Part shown: positions 1 to 11,703 of the stretch, piece after piece | Layout: every line of letters starts with the position of its first letter | How positions within the stretch are numbered: the first letter of the stretch is position 1 | Origin: Gracilariopsis chorda | Lineage: Eukaryota; Rhodophyta; Florideophyceae; Gracilariales; Gracilariaceae | Direction: 5' to 3' | DNA length: 64,000 nucleotides | NCBI GenBank assembly: GCA_003194525.1 | Contig: NBIV01000033.1 | Span: 310,001-374,000 of the forward strand | Program-made: the position numbers and the translations under genes | Notes under the pieces: model-generated | Told to the model about the DNA's origin: nothing | The model's database searches: none | What the model saw: the letters and a program-made list of their open reading frames with translations, nothing else

Positions 1-459
1 TAAAAAATACTTTCGGGGCAATACATAAAATTTGAATGCTATGAAGCCTCAATTGCGACAAGCTTGCGTGCAATAAGGGAAGTAGTCTCACATGCATATC
101 GTGTACGTGATGTTTGGAATTTCTGACTCTTATACTCAGTGGTGCTACCAGGGTTCTGGAAATATTTCATTTACATCTCGTATTGTAGTCTAGAATAGGA
201 AATAAAAGAAATTTCAGTTTTCCTGCTTGAAATGCCTCCGAACAATAATTTCCTGAATGTTTCCTCGATGCAAGGTTCAATAATGCCCTTGGTCCTTCAG
301 AACCGTGATTTTTGCATATGTGAAAGGTACATGGCTGTCTTCAGACCAGATTTGCACGATGGTCTTCAGTTTTCGAAATCCAAGCGAAGAATTTCATTGC
401 AGCCAACAGAAAGTTCTAATGTTTTGGTTGCCGTCGTTGCATATAATTAAAAAGCGTGC
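1..459. other. No gene recognised
   Basis: AT-leaning sequence with short chance ORFs only. The longest open frame, about 70 codons at 232-450, has no recognisable motif. Nothing here supports a gene, RNA or known repeat apart from the approach to repeat copy A. Confidence 0.5.
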
Positions 460-2277
460 TTTTTGAGAACTGTTTATGTGAATGGATCACAAATCCTACC
501 ACATTTAAACTTAAAAATCTAGATTCTCAAAGTTTTTGATAACCGTTGTTGAGTGGGTGGTTACCTCGGCTCCAGAGAGAGCCAGTATTCTTAGGTCTTT
601 ATATGCACCTATGCAAAACCCCGCTAAGATCTATGGTGCTAGATACTTCAGTGGTCACAGTGCAGGGGACCACTCAATACGGATATCATATCAAGATGGT
701 GCTGTCAATCTTCTTTCGTGAGAACTGATGACACTACTGTGCACATCTCTCTTACTCATGTCTCAACTCTCACGCGAAGTATTGACGTGTCTCATGGCAA
801 ACATATCTCTCTTACATCAACTGTCCTCCCAAATATGTTTCTGGGTCTGGAAACGTCGGCGATCTCGTTTTCCCGACATTTTCAAGATTATCTTACAGAA
901 TTGGCTTCGAAAATAACTTTTTGTAGAGTTTCTCACCTTCTTCTGCGCTCCGGGCACAAACGTTTTAAGAACAAGGTTTTTGGCACTGTGTTTTCTGCTT
1001 TAACAGCGTCCTGAAGACAAAATTTCAGAGTATCCACATAGGTTTTCTCCTGGCACCCCAAAACCCGCTCTGTCCGTGATTCTGATGACGAAATTCTGGT
1101 TTTTGAATTTTTTAATATCCTCAAAAATGAGATTGGCCTTAACGGTGTCAATTTTGGATCAGCCTCTTCTCCAGATATCAGAAATCGTATCACTAGATCC
1201 CCATATTCCGTAATTGTGGGCAGTGCTGATCAATATCTGGAAATGGTATTCTCATGACCACAATTCTGGAGATTAAAATATTTTCCGACGGACTATAAAG
1301 TGCGGTTTCCGTGATTTTGGTCCATTCCTCACAAAATTGAAATCTTCACACTTTAAAATGACGTTTCCAAAGTCATAACTTGCCATCTGATCCTAGCCAG
1401 GTGAACATTTCGGTCACCCAGTTTTTCGGATGACGCGAAAAATCCCTTTGCTGTGAATTTGACCAATATCCACACAACATGAGTTCTTGGAGATCAGAAA
1501 TATTGAATCCAATCATGACAGGCAGAGATTTGTGATCGCTTAAGTTTTCTGACCCATAAGAAACTAGTTTTTGTTCCAATCCGATAAATTTCCGCACAGC
1601 ACCATTTGTTCTGGATTCGAAATGGCAAAGCTGATCCATCACATGGCAGAATCCGGATCACCCGGTGTTTTTGAATACGCGAAAAATCAGTTTCGTGAGC
1701 ATTTGCTCATGTTACAGGTAAAATGAATTTCCCTGCATTGCAAATCTTAAATGTGGTCTTTGGTACCAATGACTGATGATCCTGATTCAGGAAAAATTAA
1801 AATTTTAAGATTGCCCTTGTTTTCGAAGAACAATGTTCAGCACACCACAAAAATCAGTGTGGTGTAAATTTGGCCGAATCGCGACCACAACCATGTTTCT
1901 TGGATCAGTTACCGCACATTGTAGTGACATTGGCAAAGAATTCGGATCATGCATATTGTTATGTTCAGAGAAATCAATTTCTGCACGATTTCTCTCAGTT
2001 ATGAAGCAGTCCTATTTTTCTCACGTCGGAAATCGTGAAATGCACCTTGTATATACACATGAAATTGTTTTACGATGCCATGGAAAATCAGTTTTCTACG
2101 ATTCTGGGCAGTTTTGCGCATCTGATACCTGATATTCCAGACAATTGGTTGTTGTGGTATCCAAAAAGGCATTTAACAACTTACTTTCCTCCACTCTGCT
2201 AGTTGTCCAAAATGGATATATACCAATGTTCCAGTTTGTTATTTTTTTTCAGTCCGGATCTACACAAACTCGTGATT
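460..2277. repeat. Dispersed repeat family, copy A
   Basis: This stretch aligns by eye, in the same orientation, with 17050-18590 (copy B) and with 21685-22745 (copy C). Shared landmarks include TTTTCTCCTGGCACC at 1045, ATTTTCCGA(C/T)GGACT near 1280 and GTTTTCTACGATT near 2090. Inside the copies, a degenerate unit carrying CTGATCC followed by a CCAGTTTTC-like block recurs roughly every 120 bp, so the family looks like diverged satellite DNA. Similarity to copy C stops at about 2277. No convincing ORF is present. Copy A is interrupted at 547-819 by an LTR-like insertion that copy B lacks. Confidence 0.7.
547..819 (+). mobile_element. Solo-LTR-like insertion in repeat A
   Basis: Compared with copy B near 17135-17146, copy A carries about 273 extra bases starting TGTTGAG and ending ACATCA, that is TG...CA termini. 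It is flanked by ACCGT on the left (542-546) and ACTGT on the right (820-824), a five-base target duplication with one mismatch. TGTTGA starts are common in Ty1/copia LTRs. No internal retrotransposon sequence follows, so a solo LTR left by recombination is the simplest reading. The strand is arbitrary. Confidence 0.5.
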
Positions 2278-3857
2278 TGATTTATTTCCAGTAGCAACTT
2301 TTCGTTTCTGGCTGACCAAACATACTTACCGTGCACGCAAGCTATCAGCCCACGTCTGTAGCATTGCCAATGCACTGTCAGGACGTCCTTCTTGCTGCGC
2401 TCGTACTGCGCTTCCTGTACATTGCGCACTGCTGTAACTGCGAAGGCAAGGTTCCGCTTTCCTTACTGTCAGCAGTACATTTGTACATATATTTGGACGT
2501 CCGTACCGCAAAACATTTTTCCTGAACGTAGCGCGTGTAGTGCCGGAGTTCCCACCCGTCGTGCCCCAATATGTTCATGTTTTTGGTTTTGTGCGCGCAC
2601 GATACTGTATTCATGCGTCGCAAAAGTTTTTTCAGAGGCATGTTTCAGGGCTCCACTCTCTTTACACTGGGCTGGTTACTGATTTTCTCACTGGGAAGAA
2701 CGATGCGAGAACTGCCGCTTGTTTCAAGGGTCCCGAGCCAGAAACAATTCGTTGGGATGTATTGTTTTAGCGTGGTACTCTGCTGCCTGGCGCCTTGGTA
2801 GCTCCACCTCCATAGGTACTAAGTTTTCGAACCGATTTGTCCCTTTGGCTGCAACTGCAGGCCGCTCGGCTGTATAAAAGGGAGCCCATGGTTTGGTGGT
2901 TTGGTGGCTTGAGTCCATTCCTGTACTCCCACCATTTCTTTGTTTTCCAACAAAGTTGGCTGGATCTGATGTGGTTGCCCTTTAGGCGCATTTGGGCACT
3001 CTGATGTGCAAGACCCCGGAGTTGTTTGCAGGCGCATAACTGAGGCTCTGATTGCCTTATGAAGTTGCTCCTTGCAGTTCATTGTAAAGTCCGCTGCGAA
3101 CGCCGGTACAGTTAATACGCCTTTACCCAGAAAGCGATATTGACCATTTGCTGGGTGCTGCTGGTATCTTTGCCATTGTTTTCCTCGGTCTGTTGGCTTG
3201 CCCTGCTAGCTATACTGACTGTATCGCTACTGCACATAGGAAGCAGTACTGGGGGATGGCAAAACAGCGCAGTTGGCCGATAGACTCGGCTGGGTATGGC
3301 GTGCGTTGTATGGTTGCAGTAGAGGGTTCTCTGGCTTCTGTTTCACTTGCTAGGCATCACCAGTACGAACGTCATGACGTTTCTGGTTTGGAAAGTAGCC
3401 GAATTCGAGCCAGCGTGCGTCTGTTTTTGGCAGGGTAAGCGGACATTTGCTGGAGGGCCGAGATGGTCAGCGCTATTGCCAGTGAACATCAAGTACGTAG
3501 GAATTATGTGCGCCAGGGACGGAGATGGAACTGCGGCGGTGCGCGGTGACGCGCCATAGTCCGTGGTTCCGTTGTGTGCGTCTGTGGGTGGAAACTCACC
3601 TGTTGTGGCGAAAGCATGCTGCGACATTAGCTTGGCGTCGTCGTACGACCTTTTTGTGAGTGGTAGCGAAGGAACTAAAGGAATGCTGGGCAGCTGTGGG
3701 CTTGATGGCAGAAATTTATGAGATACTTTCGCACGTGTCACAATTGGCAGCAGCGCCAGCACGGTGGATAGTGGCGACGGTGGCGGTGGCGGTGATGGGA
3801 TCTTCTTCAGATACGCTAAGGATTCCATCTTCGCGGATATTCAGTCGCACGCGCCGC
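2278..3857. other. No supported gene; proline-rich minus-strand frame and GGT/GGC run
   Basis: Nothing is recognisable in this 1.6-kb stretch. A minus-strand frame at 3343-3828 (161 codons, ATG start) encodes a proline/serine-rich sequence including five consecutive prolines. That part is the reverse of a GGT/GGC-rich run near 3770-3800, so it is probably not a gene. A glutamine-rich minus frame at 2819-3082 has no motif either. Confidence 0.4.
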
Positions 3858-5072
3858 TCTGTCTCATAACCAAGGCGGCGCTTGCCGTCCATATCTAGGA
3901 TTAGAGCAGCGTACCGTAGCAGTCTTCGATAGTTGAGGTAAAACAGCTAAAATTTCTTCGTTGCTAAATACTACTCAGATAACCGTACTCATTCTAGAGC
4001 TAATAAGTTCCTCCCGAGCGACGTAAAGAATGTTGTAAATTAGAGATGCAAGCCAGTACTTTTAGTAATTGTAGATATTTTCTGATCGCACTAGTTGTGA
4101 CGCACCGTTCAAATTTCTGGCCTATCAACTTTTGATGGTAAGGTATTGGGTTACCATGTTTCTGATGGGTAATGGATAATAGGTGCGGTATCTCGGAGAG
4201 GCAGCCTCAGAAATGTCTACCACATCCAAGGAAGACAGCACGCGCACAACGTACCCAATCTGGACACCGGGGGGTAGTCACAAGAAATATCAATAGAAGG
4301 CCCCGTGGGTTTTCTAGTTGGAATGAGGAAAAGGTAAAGAGCTTATCGAGGAACCAGCACAGGGCGAGTCTTATGCCAGCAGCCGCGGTAATTCCACATC
4401 TGTAGGCGTATACCAAAGTTGTTGCAGTTAAAACGCTCATAGTCGGATACTGGCGTGTGACCTTGGTCGTTCTTGTGTGCGTTTTAAGGTTGTGCGACTC
4501 TGTAGAGGGTGGTATAATGGTGCTGAATTGGATTTCCAGGCTGCTGGCACTATTTACTATGAAACACTTAGAATGTTCAAAGCAGGCGATTGCCCCGATT
4601 ACATTAGTATGGAATAATAGAATAGGACCTGGTCCTGTTTTGTTGGTTTGTTTGAGTCGTGGATTGGTTAAAAAGAGCGGTTGAGGGCATTCGTGTTCCG
4701 ACGCTGGAGGTGAAATTCTTGGATTTTCGGAAGATGAACAGCTGCAAAAGCCACTACCAAGGACGTTTTCATTGATCAACAACGAACGCAAAGGGCTCGG
4801 AGACCAGCAGATACCGTTTTAGTTTTTGCTCTAAGCAATGAGGACTGGAGATGAGATGAGACTGACTTATGGCTCACCCGGCATCCTTCAATAAAACAAA
4901 GTGTTTGATCTCTGGGAGGAGTATGGTTGTAAGGCTGAAAATTAAGGGAATTCACGAAAGGGCACCGCTGGGTGTGGAACCTGGGGCTTAGTTTACCTCA
5001 ACACGGGAAATTCGCAAATACAGTGCAGGCTACTAAAAAGACTTGCCTCTCTTCTTTCAGATATGAACGGGC
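3858..5072 (+). pseudogene. 18S (SSU) rRNA pseudogene, 5' two-thirds
   Basis: The sequence follows eukaryotic SSU rRNA from near the 5' end to about two-thirds of the molecule. Landmarks are GGTAAAACAGCT (3937), ATTCTAGAGCTAATA (3991), CACATCCAAGGAAG (4219), GCCAGCAGCCGCGGTAATTC (4375), GGTGAAATTCTTGGAT (4710) and GATACCGTTTTAGT (4810). AAATATCAATAGA and GCGTATACCAAAGTTGTTGC resemble florideophyte red-algal SSU. It is not functional: universally conserved positions are changed, for instance GTGCCAGCAGCC reads TATGCCAGCAGCC and the GGAATTGACGG region reads GGAATTCACGA. Similarity fades near 5072, and no ITS, 5.8S or 28S follows. Confidence 0.85.
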
Positions 5073-5702
5073 GAGAGCTTGGCTTTTATTGACTTTGGCT
5101 CTTTGCCGAGATCGTCAGATGGCTATTTTCATCCCTTTGTAAGAACTGTCGGGCCATGCACGCCATTCATGCACGTTCACGTGGACAGCCTCGACAAGTA
5201 GCCTCGCGAAACGACGCCATGAGCAGCTATATCTACAGGCTGACTCCTGCTTCTTCCCTCACACACATCCCGCCTTGCTCTCACACACATCGCGCCTAGA
5301 TCTCACACATATCCAGCCTTGTTCTCACTCATACCCAACCGTGCTATGAGTTGGCTCTCCGCGCCTGTTTCTTCAACAAACGCTGATGCATTGTCTTTCC
5401 CGTGCGCCCAACCACCGCGTTTTGCGCCAAGTGCACATCCAATCACGGTGCATGGCTTGGCTTGCACATTTGCTTCTTAGTGCCTTCCTCTTCTGAGAAT
5501 CTGATTCTCGTCTTCTTGTTCTTCACGTTTTCTCTCTTATTTCTCTTTCGTGCACCAAGTCAGCTATCTTAGATAGTTCTACTGCTGTAATACTACTGTA
5601 AGCCAACACCATATTACTCGAGACGTATAAAAGTTGTGTTTTAGACCCCTAGTATACTCTTAATAGAATTTGACTTACAGAGTTATAGTAATAGAATAGC
5701 AC
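5073..5702. other. Intergenic, with a short tandem repeat
   Basis: No gene is seen. The stretch holds the 22-bp repeat array listed separately, then pyrimidine-rich sequence and a TATA-like TATAAAAG at about 5626. That could be a promoter or LTR remnant for the decayed frame starting at 5703; nothing confirms it. Confidence 0.4.
5258..5345. repeat. 22-bp tandem repeat, four units
   Basis: Four consecutive 22-bp units start at 5258, 5280, 5302 and 5324. Each begins CTCACACACAT or a one- to two-base variant, followed by a CC-rich half. Divergence between units rises from first to last. Confidence 0.8.
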
Positions 5703-6389
5703 TTGAGGACGGCACGAAGCCACACACCTACCCAAAAAACTCTTGGAGGCGAGATTCCGGAAAAACAAATCGCTACCAGAACCACCAAGAAGAGACCGTA
5801 TAGTGTTCGCGAGGGCATTATTCGGAAGTATTCCAGCGGATATCTTCTCAATAATTTGTCGGTACTCTCAGGAAATGTAGGCCCAAGGGATTATATTATC
5901 AGGTGTTCCAAGCGCTATGAAGATATGTCCTCCAAGAAACAGTACTTTCAACCGCTTGGGACTCATATTCTACTCTTTCCGGATGAATGCCAATGAGGGA
6001 AATACCCATTCGAAGATTTTTATCGTCTTGGAGTAAATTTATCTATCCGCAACCACACAAATTATATAGCGCTCCCAGGATGTCACTGGATGACCGAAAA
6101 GATTGTATACAAAGACCACTGGTACTATAGTGTCGACGAGGTCACTAAACAAGAGCATGCGATCGATTTGTATTCGCTTTGTATCTTCGCTACTCACGGA
6201 AATCATACTCCTAAAGTGTCCTTTTCTGATCGATTCAGGTTTCGAACTGACGGTCGAAACATGGCAATCTCTGCAATTGACGAGTGGTGCTCTCAGTATC
6301 CGCGACGTTACTTGAAAATGTCCATTCTACTGTCCCGCTCGATGGTTGAGGGACAACCTCAACCATCGAGGTTACGAATTTCAGGATGA
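5703..6389 (+). pseudogene. Decayed unidentified ORF
   Basis: A single reading frame runs 229 codons from ATG 5703 to the stop at 6387-6389, interrupted once by a TGA at 5994-5996. Amino-acid use is protein-like: a Lys/Arg-rich N-terminus, then aromatic-rich segments such as HWYYSVDE. I recognise no domain. A TATA-like TATAAAAG lies about 75 bases upstream. It may be the start of an unrecognised transposon ORF, since coding-like sequence in other frames continues to about 6929. It could also be chance, so confidence is low. Confidence 0.3.
6338..6370. repeat. Perfect 14-bp hairpin
   Basis: CTCGATGGTTGAGG at 6338-6351 is followed by GACAA and then by its exact reverse complement at 6357-6370. 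It lies inside the decayed ORF above. It could be a small inverted duplication; it has no U-tract and is not evidently a terminator. Confidence 0.8.
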
Positions 6390-7099
6390 GCAACCGATTT
6401 GATTTCAGGACGAGAAGAGGCGGTGACTCTCTACTGCACTTTGTGTCGGATTGTTTGCACTCTAATCGCTGATGTGTCATGATTGTTGGGGTAAGGTACT
6501 GGACTATTAGGAAGCATTCAAATACTTTGGGATTTCTCATCCAAGTACCAGGGACCTCAAAGATCTTCCGAAACAGTTGTCGCAAAGGAATGCAAACCTG
6601 GAAAGGGTTCAATTCGGTACCGCGCTTTTTCGTTGCCAGATTGTACACATTCCCGTTATCCCTTCGTGGTTCCAGCGGGCTTTATCATGCAGTTGCGATG
6701 GATACCGCTCGCAAACATATTCCGGAATGTGTCTAGGCTTACCGGTTTCAGTTACGTGTTAAAACTTTGGACGATTATGTTGATGGTGGCACGACGTTCG
6801 TGTATGTATCTGAGATCCGGAAACTGGTTCCGACACCAAAAAGCAACACGAAGCGCACCATTCACCAGCACAACAACCACAGCAAGCCTTCCAGTACCTA
6901 TGCAACACACCATGAGGAGGACACTATAGTCTAGGATTATGTTTCATCATCAACTACTGGCCCTCCACCCCATATGCCTTGACTCAATAAACTGTGTAAG
7001 AGTTCCATACACACATCTGCTTTCCTAACATCATATATCACGGTTTTATACCAAATCCATTAAAGCAATCATTCATGTTCGCTCACCTTCACTCTGTCT
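6390..7099. other. Coding-like debris, unidentified
   Basis: After 6389 the plus strand has coding-like pieces in shifted frames. One, 6479 to about 6930, ends in a Thr/His/Gln-rich tail reminiscent of gag or transposon C-termini. No domain is recognisable. From about 6950 to 7099 I see nothing. Confidence 0.25.
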
Positions 7100-7129
7100 G
7101 CCGATGTATGTCAATCTTCTTGTGTATGG

Positions 7130-7790
7130 GACAAGGCCTCCAGCATGTATATCACTTCTGCTTATTCTTCCATGCCTCGAAGTTAGAACGTATGCAGGAT
7201 GCTTAGCTCTAACGATTGCACAGGGGCCATTGAACTTAGACGTACATGGAGGCCACTTCTTAGCTTTGTTCAGACCTGCCCCTTGAGTTAGTAGTAATTC
7301 ATTTCCTACTTGAAACCCCTTAATCTTGGTAGCTTGTTGGGAGTTTCAGTGCCTCAGGTCTCGTGTGGTTTTCTGACGAAAAACTGACTCTAATTCCACC
7401 CCACGATGTATATAGTCACCATTTACAACAACGGCGTACGGGTCATTTGGAGACATCCGTGGGAGAACACCATACAGTAATTAAGATGGGGAAGCTCTAT
7501 ATCCGCAGATGATGGCACCGGGATCCATATAGTACCTTCTGCAAACACTCTTCCCGAGGCTATGGGCGTTCTAAGATGCTCTTTGGCGTTGAGTTCTTGA
7601 GAATGCCAATCATTCGTTTGGCTCTGCCATTCGACACTGGTGCATATGCCATCTCCATCTTCCAGATGATGCCGTTTTGTTTGGTGATTTCTGACAGATC
7701 TTTTGCAGTGAAGTTCGTAGCATTACCCGAGATTACGATACGAGAGGGGCTCATTGGGGCCAATTTTTCTTCTTCTAGAAATTTGATCAA
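7130..7790 (-). pseudogene. GA (old copy) integrase remnant
   Basis: The open part at 7560-7790 contains VISGNATNFT (second catalytic-region motif, D to G compared with VSDNATCF of the young copy) and APVSNGRAKRM, where the DDE glutamate is replaced by K (young copy NGRAERM). Further downstream, in other frames, LPHLNYCMVFSHG corresponds to LSSVLYGYPCRH of the young copy. It would have joined element cDNA to the genome. Two of three catalytic residues appear lost, so it is inactive. Confidence 0.75.
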
Positions 7791-8456
7791 GTCTTCGGCG
7801 GTAACTATCGATGTGGCTTTTGCTATCGGCCAACCTGCTATGTTCTATATTCCCACCAACTTAAGTCCATTCTTCTAAAATGTGGGTAAAGGTCCAACAA
7901 AATTGATATAAAACGTATAAAATAAGCACATCAAGGTGTATTGGAGCGTAGTTCGATACGTCGGGATGTTCTCGGCCAAGTGGCGCCTATCATAGCTGCT
8001 TACATACTCCGCAAGATGTTCGGCCACAAATAGCGTTCTAACACCAATTGCTTAGTTCTATTAACGTCTCTGTATCCAATGTGGTCATGAAAACTCCTTA
8101 CGATCTGCAGTCGGGTTCCTACTCTTTGTATCGCTAGAAGCCCTAGTTTCATCCCGCAAATAAGCCTTCTGTGCTATTCCATATAGTTCTTAGAGTCTCT
8201 TTTCATATTATAACGTCTGAGATTATCCTTAGTCTTCAATATGAATTACAAGATGTAAATCCGTTTATGCAGAGATACTTTTGTAAGTCTTCGAACATTG
8301 ATTTTTCTGAAACATTTCCAGTATGGCTTCATCGGGCTCTTGTTCTGCAGATGTTTCTATACGCGAGAGATAATTTGCAACACGATTTTGTGCTCCTGGC
8401 CTGTGCTTTATCTCAAACTCATATTCTGAAAGAAAATCCAGCCATCCTGCAAGTTT

Positions 8457-8816
8457 TCAATGTACATTCAGCTTCGTAGGCTCATACTGGGAGGCTTGAT
8501 GATCCGTAATGAGTCTACACACATGGACGTACATCAAATAATCACGAATCGTGTTCAATTCAAAGATTACTGCTAATGTTACTCGTTTACAGGCCGAATA
8601 ACGTCTCTCAGAGGCTTTCATTGTACGACTAGCGAACTGGACAGGATGGAGCCTGGCTTTCTTCTTTTGAGAAAGAAGTGTTCCTATAGAAACACTAAGT
8701 GTATCAGTTTCAACTACGAATGGTTCATCAAAAGCTGGAAATCCAAGAACGGGGGTTTCACTAAGATGGCCTTGAGTCTCAGGAAATCTTCTTCTATTTC
8801 TGGTGTCCAGAGTCAC
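8457..8816 (-). pseudogene. GA (old copy) RNase H remnant
   Basis: This 119-codon frame holds the typical gypsy RNase H region: FVVETDTLSVSIGTLLSQKK, then FASRTMKASERRYSACKR and ITDHQASQY. These match FIVETDASSVSLGAVLSQKK, YSACERE and ITDHMALRY of the young copy. The E of the second motif is K here. The domain degrades the RNA strand of the element's RNA-DNA hybrid. It overlaps the RT fragment upstream through a frameshift. Confidence 0.75.
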
Positions 8817-9605
8817 TTTTCGTTTGGTGACATGGCCTCATGCAAGGCAGTGGATGCTTCAGCAAAGCTTGGTATGTATCGTCGATGGTAACTGACCAGT
8901 CCTAGGAAACTTCTTAGGTAACTCACATAGGTTGAAAGTGGGGCCTCCTGTATAGCTTTAATCTTCGCTGGATCCGTCGCGGCTTCCATCTTATCGATGA
9001 TGTGCCCAAAGTGCTTCAACCGAGGCTGTGCAAAACTACACGTAGCAAATTTCACTTTCCATCCACGCGAGGGAATCCTGTACGTTACGTTTTGGCAGCG
9101 CATCACATGATCACCTATATTGTCAGACTAAGTGAAAACGTCATCCAAGTTGACGCCGACGAACGATACGACTATCAGTACGGCGTCCACCACCTTCTGA
9201 AATATTTTGAAATATAGCAAGTGCGTTCATTAATCCTTATGGAATAACTCTAAACTTGAATTTATCGAATCTGCTAATAAACGTCGTCATCTTTTTGAAT
9301 TATTCGGGCCTCTGCACTTGCCAACAACCTGAAAACAAATATATAGTTGAAAATAGTGACGATCCATGAAGGTGATCAAAAGCTTCTTCTATGCGGTGTA
9401 GTGGCCAGGGATCGGACTTAGTTTTGGCATTTAATGCACAGTAGACGACGCAAAATCTTGGGCTTCCCTCGTTCTTTGTCGCAATCACAATGGGGAAAGA
9501 CCAAACAGAGCTTGCTGGTATGATCACTCCCACTCGAAGCATTTTACCCGTTTCTTTTCTTACCAGATCGGTATGTCGCGGTTGGAGACGTTTCGACCGA
9601 AACAC
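8813..9605 (-). pseudogene. GA (old copy) reverse transcriptase remnant
   Basis: Two open pieces, 9300-9605 and 8813-9106, carry the RT N-terminal part and thumb. GVIIPASSVWSFPIVIATK and GSPRFCVVY match the young copy, as does YLRSFLGLVSYHRRYIPSFAE of the region after the palm. The first piece ends at TAA 9298-9300, just after WQVQRPE; the young copy has TAA at the same homologous position. The catalytic Y-x-D-D reads as LDD in a shifted frame. It is inactive. Confidence 0.8.
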
Positions 9606-9747
9606 TTAAGGTTCAGGATCCTTCAGCTCGAAAGAATGCCTCACTGAAACGTCAACAGTTCGGCTTTTGAGCTCATCAGTGTGACGGGGGGCTGCATTTG
9701 CCCCCTTTTCGACAGATGATTGACCTTTCGTGCAACCAATGTCGATT

Positions 9748-10808
9748 TTAGGTCTTCTTTTTCTCGAAAAGGCTTAGAACATGTAGCTCCGCGTTCTCAA
9801 GGTCACCACCTTCATCTTCTTTAAAAAGATGGAGGATGGTCTCTTCCCCATCACTGTCACCATCCACTGTTGGGCAAGATTCGATCTCCTTCGCAAGAAC
9901 CACAACACGTTCTTTATCATCATCAATTTCCAAACTGGAAGATGCTGGGTGTATCTCCGAGTCTGAGGTGAAATCCTCACCACCGTTAATGCATCCTTCC
10001 ATATGAGGAATTCCTTTGTCATACTTGAGGCCTAATATGCAGTGTTTCTCTTCTATAGTCACAGTCACCGTATGATTTCCCATGTCGATGTAGGCCTGCA
10101 TTTTTTCCAAGGTTGGGGAACCTATAATCACGTCCCCCTGTGGATCATCAACAACTAGAAAATTGAGAAGAGTCTTTGATTCAAACAACAGCACGGCATT
10201 TTATTTGACGACACCCCGTACTACACTAAAGCTTCAACGGGTGACATTAATCTTCCTCAGTTTGGCTTCAAATGAAAGTTTTAGTTCTTCCATCAGTGAA
10301 GTAGAGGGAAGGTTTGGAACGGCCCCTGAGTTTTGAAATTCGTTATATTTGGTTCTGAATAGCTTCAGTCCCACAAAATTAACTCTTTGGCTACTTCTAC
10401 GCCTATGTGCGACAGCAACATTGTGACTCCTAACATTCCTCACGAACAAGTTTTGAATCTGTCTTTTTGCATCCTCAGCCTTTCCAAGAAGTACCTGGCC
10501 AGACTTGAGTCCACATGAAGCATTGGCCAGCACGATAGGTACATTGTACCTTCCCAAAAATTCTAAAACTTTCTCTTTCTGGGCTTTCTGGCCTTCTTTC
10601 GGGCCAGTTTGCAAAGTTTGGGCTTAACTCTTTTCGGACTTGGTAAACCTTTTGTTCTGTCCACGGCAAACCATGGTGAAGGATGGAGCGAATGTTTTAC
10701 GGCCATTCGTTCTGTCTTAGGCTGCTTTGGTAGTGCTCTGCGATCTGCATCTCTCTCCGAAACATTGACTTGCTCTGCTTCTTCGGCCTCTTCCGTGACT
10801 ATCCTCAC
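9748..10808 (-). pseudogene. GA (old copy) gag C-terminus and aspartic protease
   Basis: Frames at 10563-10808, 10234-10614 and 9748-10194 match the young copy's 55245-56324 region. The retropepsin site reads NSGAVPNL where the young copy has DSGAVPNL, so the catalytic aspartate is changed to asparagine. VIIGSPTLEKMQAY is the family's second protease motif. An acidic tail follows, and the frame closes at EKKKT-stop. The next pol residues are in the -1 frame, as in the young copy. Confidence 0.75.
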
Positions 10809-11081
10809 TATGTATTCTTTAGTTTTTCAATGGTATTTCGGTTTATCCTCCTCTATGGTTGTGTTTGTGTTATTTGCGGCAACAACAGGGCTTTGTATCT
10901 GCGGTTTTGACTACCAAGTAACTTCTGAGCGCCCTATCTTTCCAGATCATGAGCATCTAGTATTTCGGTGTAGGTTCTTGTCATAATGGTTTGCTCCATT
11001 TCGTGGCTTGTTAGAGAAAGAACAGACGTGAACATTCTTGTCCTCATTTGAAGTTTGTTTCTTCTCGACCAAGAGCGTGAG

Positions 11082-11703
11082 TGTTAGAAGCAGAGGTGCA
11101 GCAGTTGAATTGGTTGAAAGCCGATGGTGATTATGCGAGTTAGAAGTTCGGAACATCCATCTGGGTTTATAAAGAGTTTCTAGTCTAGTTTTATCAGTGC
11201 CACTAGTCGATGAGAATTCGTCCGATTTAAATGGTATGATGCTTGGTGTTCGAGCTGGCCTCCGTACGCGACTGGTTTACCGGGATCAGTGCCGGATCTA
11301 GTCGTTTGATGACTTCGAAAATTCCATCAATGCTGATGACTTGTCATGAGACAAGGTCACGATGACCTGGCATGGACCTAGGGTGCCAGTGAAGACTTGG
11401 CACGACTCTGTCGGGAATCTTCCATGACCGTTCGATCCCTGCTGTACCTTGTGAAGTGTCTGTCAACGTTGTGAGTAGTAGGCAACGTGTACTTTAAAGC
11501 CAATATGTCCACTTGGTCAACCAAGACTTCTCTGACATGAACATGTTGTCATGTCACACTGACAAGGTGTCACAAAGATGTCAACTCGCCTTTGACGCCA
11601 GTTTAAGCATGGAAAATGGGTAGCCGATCTCTTCAAGAGATCGAGTAGAATAAAACTAGCTTGTTGGGCACGTTAAAACGGATGTTAGAGCCAACTATAT
11701 TTA
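11082..11703 (-). mobile_element. LTR-like sequence, family L3, copy 1
   Basis: The 622 bp here are the reverse complement of 29095-29715 at roughly 85% identity by eye. Read on minus, copy 1 starts TAAATATAG (TGAGTACAG in copy 2; the three differences are all transitions) and both end CTAACA. A TATAAA box lies on the minus strand near 11166. No matching target duplication is seen, and similarity continues weakly some 60 bp upstream of the proposed start, so the boundary is approximate. It abuts the truncated 5' end of the old GA copy. Confidence 0.6.

Larger units (their letters stand above)
7100..11040 (-). mobile_element. Old Ty3/gypsy retrotransposon copy (family GA)
   Basis: Read on the minus strand, this has the order gag C-terminus, protease, reverse transcriptase, RNase H, integrase, which is the Ty3/gypsy order. 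Piece by piece it is homologous to the younger element at 51493-58241: the same ASSGL/ASCGL stretch before the protease, the same SGAVPNL protease site and the same NGRAxRM integrase motif. It is broken by many stops and frameshifts. The 5' half of gag and both GA LTRs are absent; at about 11040 the sequence changes to the unrelated L3 LTR, so the 5' end is truncated. Confidence 0.85.

Noticed and set aside
3343..3828. Minus ORF of 161 aa with a polyproline run
   Set aside because: The proline run is the reverse of a GGT/GGC simple repeat and no other coding signal is present.
4207..4791. Minus ORF of 194 aa
   Set aside because: It is the reverse strand of the 18S rRNA pseudogene.
5258..5345. 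CRISPR-like array
   Set aside because: Units are directly adjacent with no spacers, in eukaryotic DNA.
10609..10986. Plus ORF of 125 aa, hydrophobic, signal-peptide-like
   Set aside because: It is antisense to the gag C-terminal region of the old GA copy, whose minus-strand homology to the young copy is clear.
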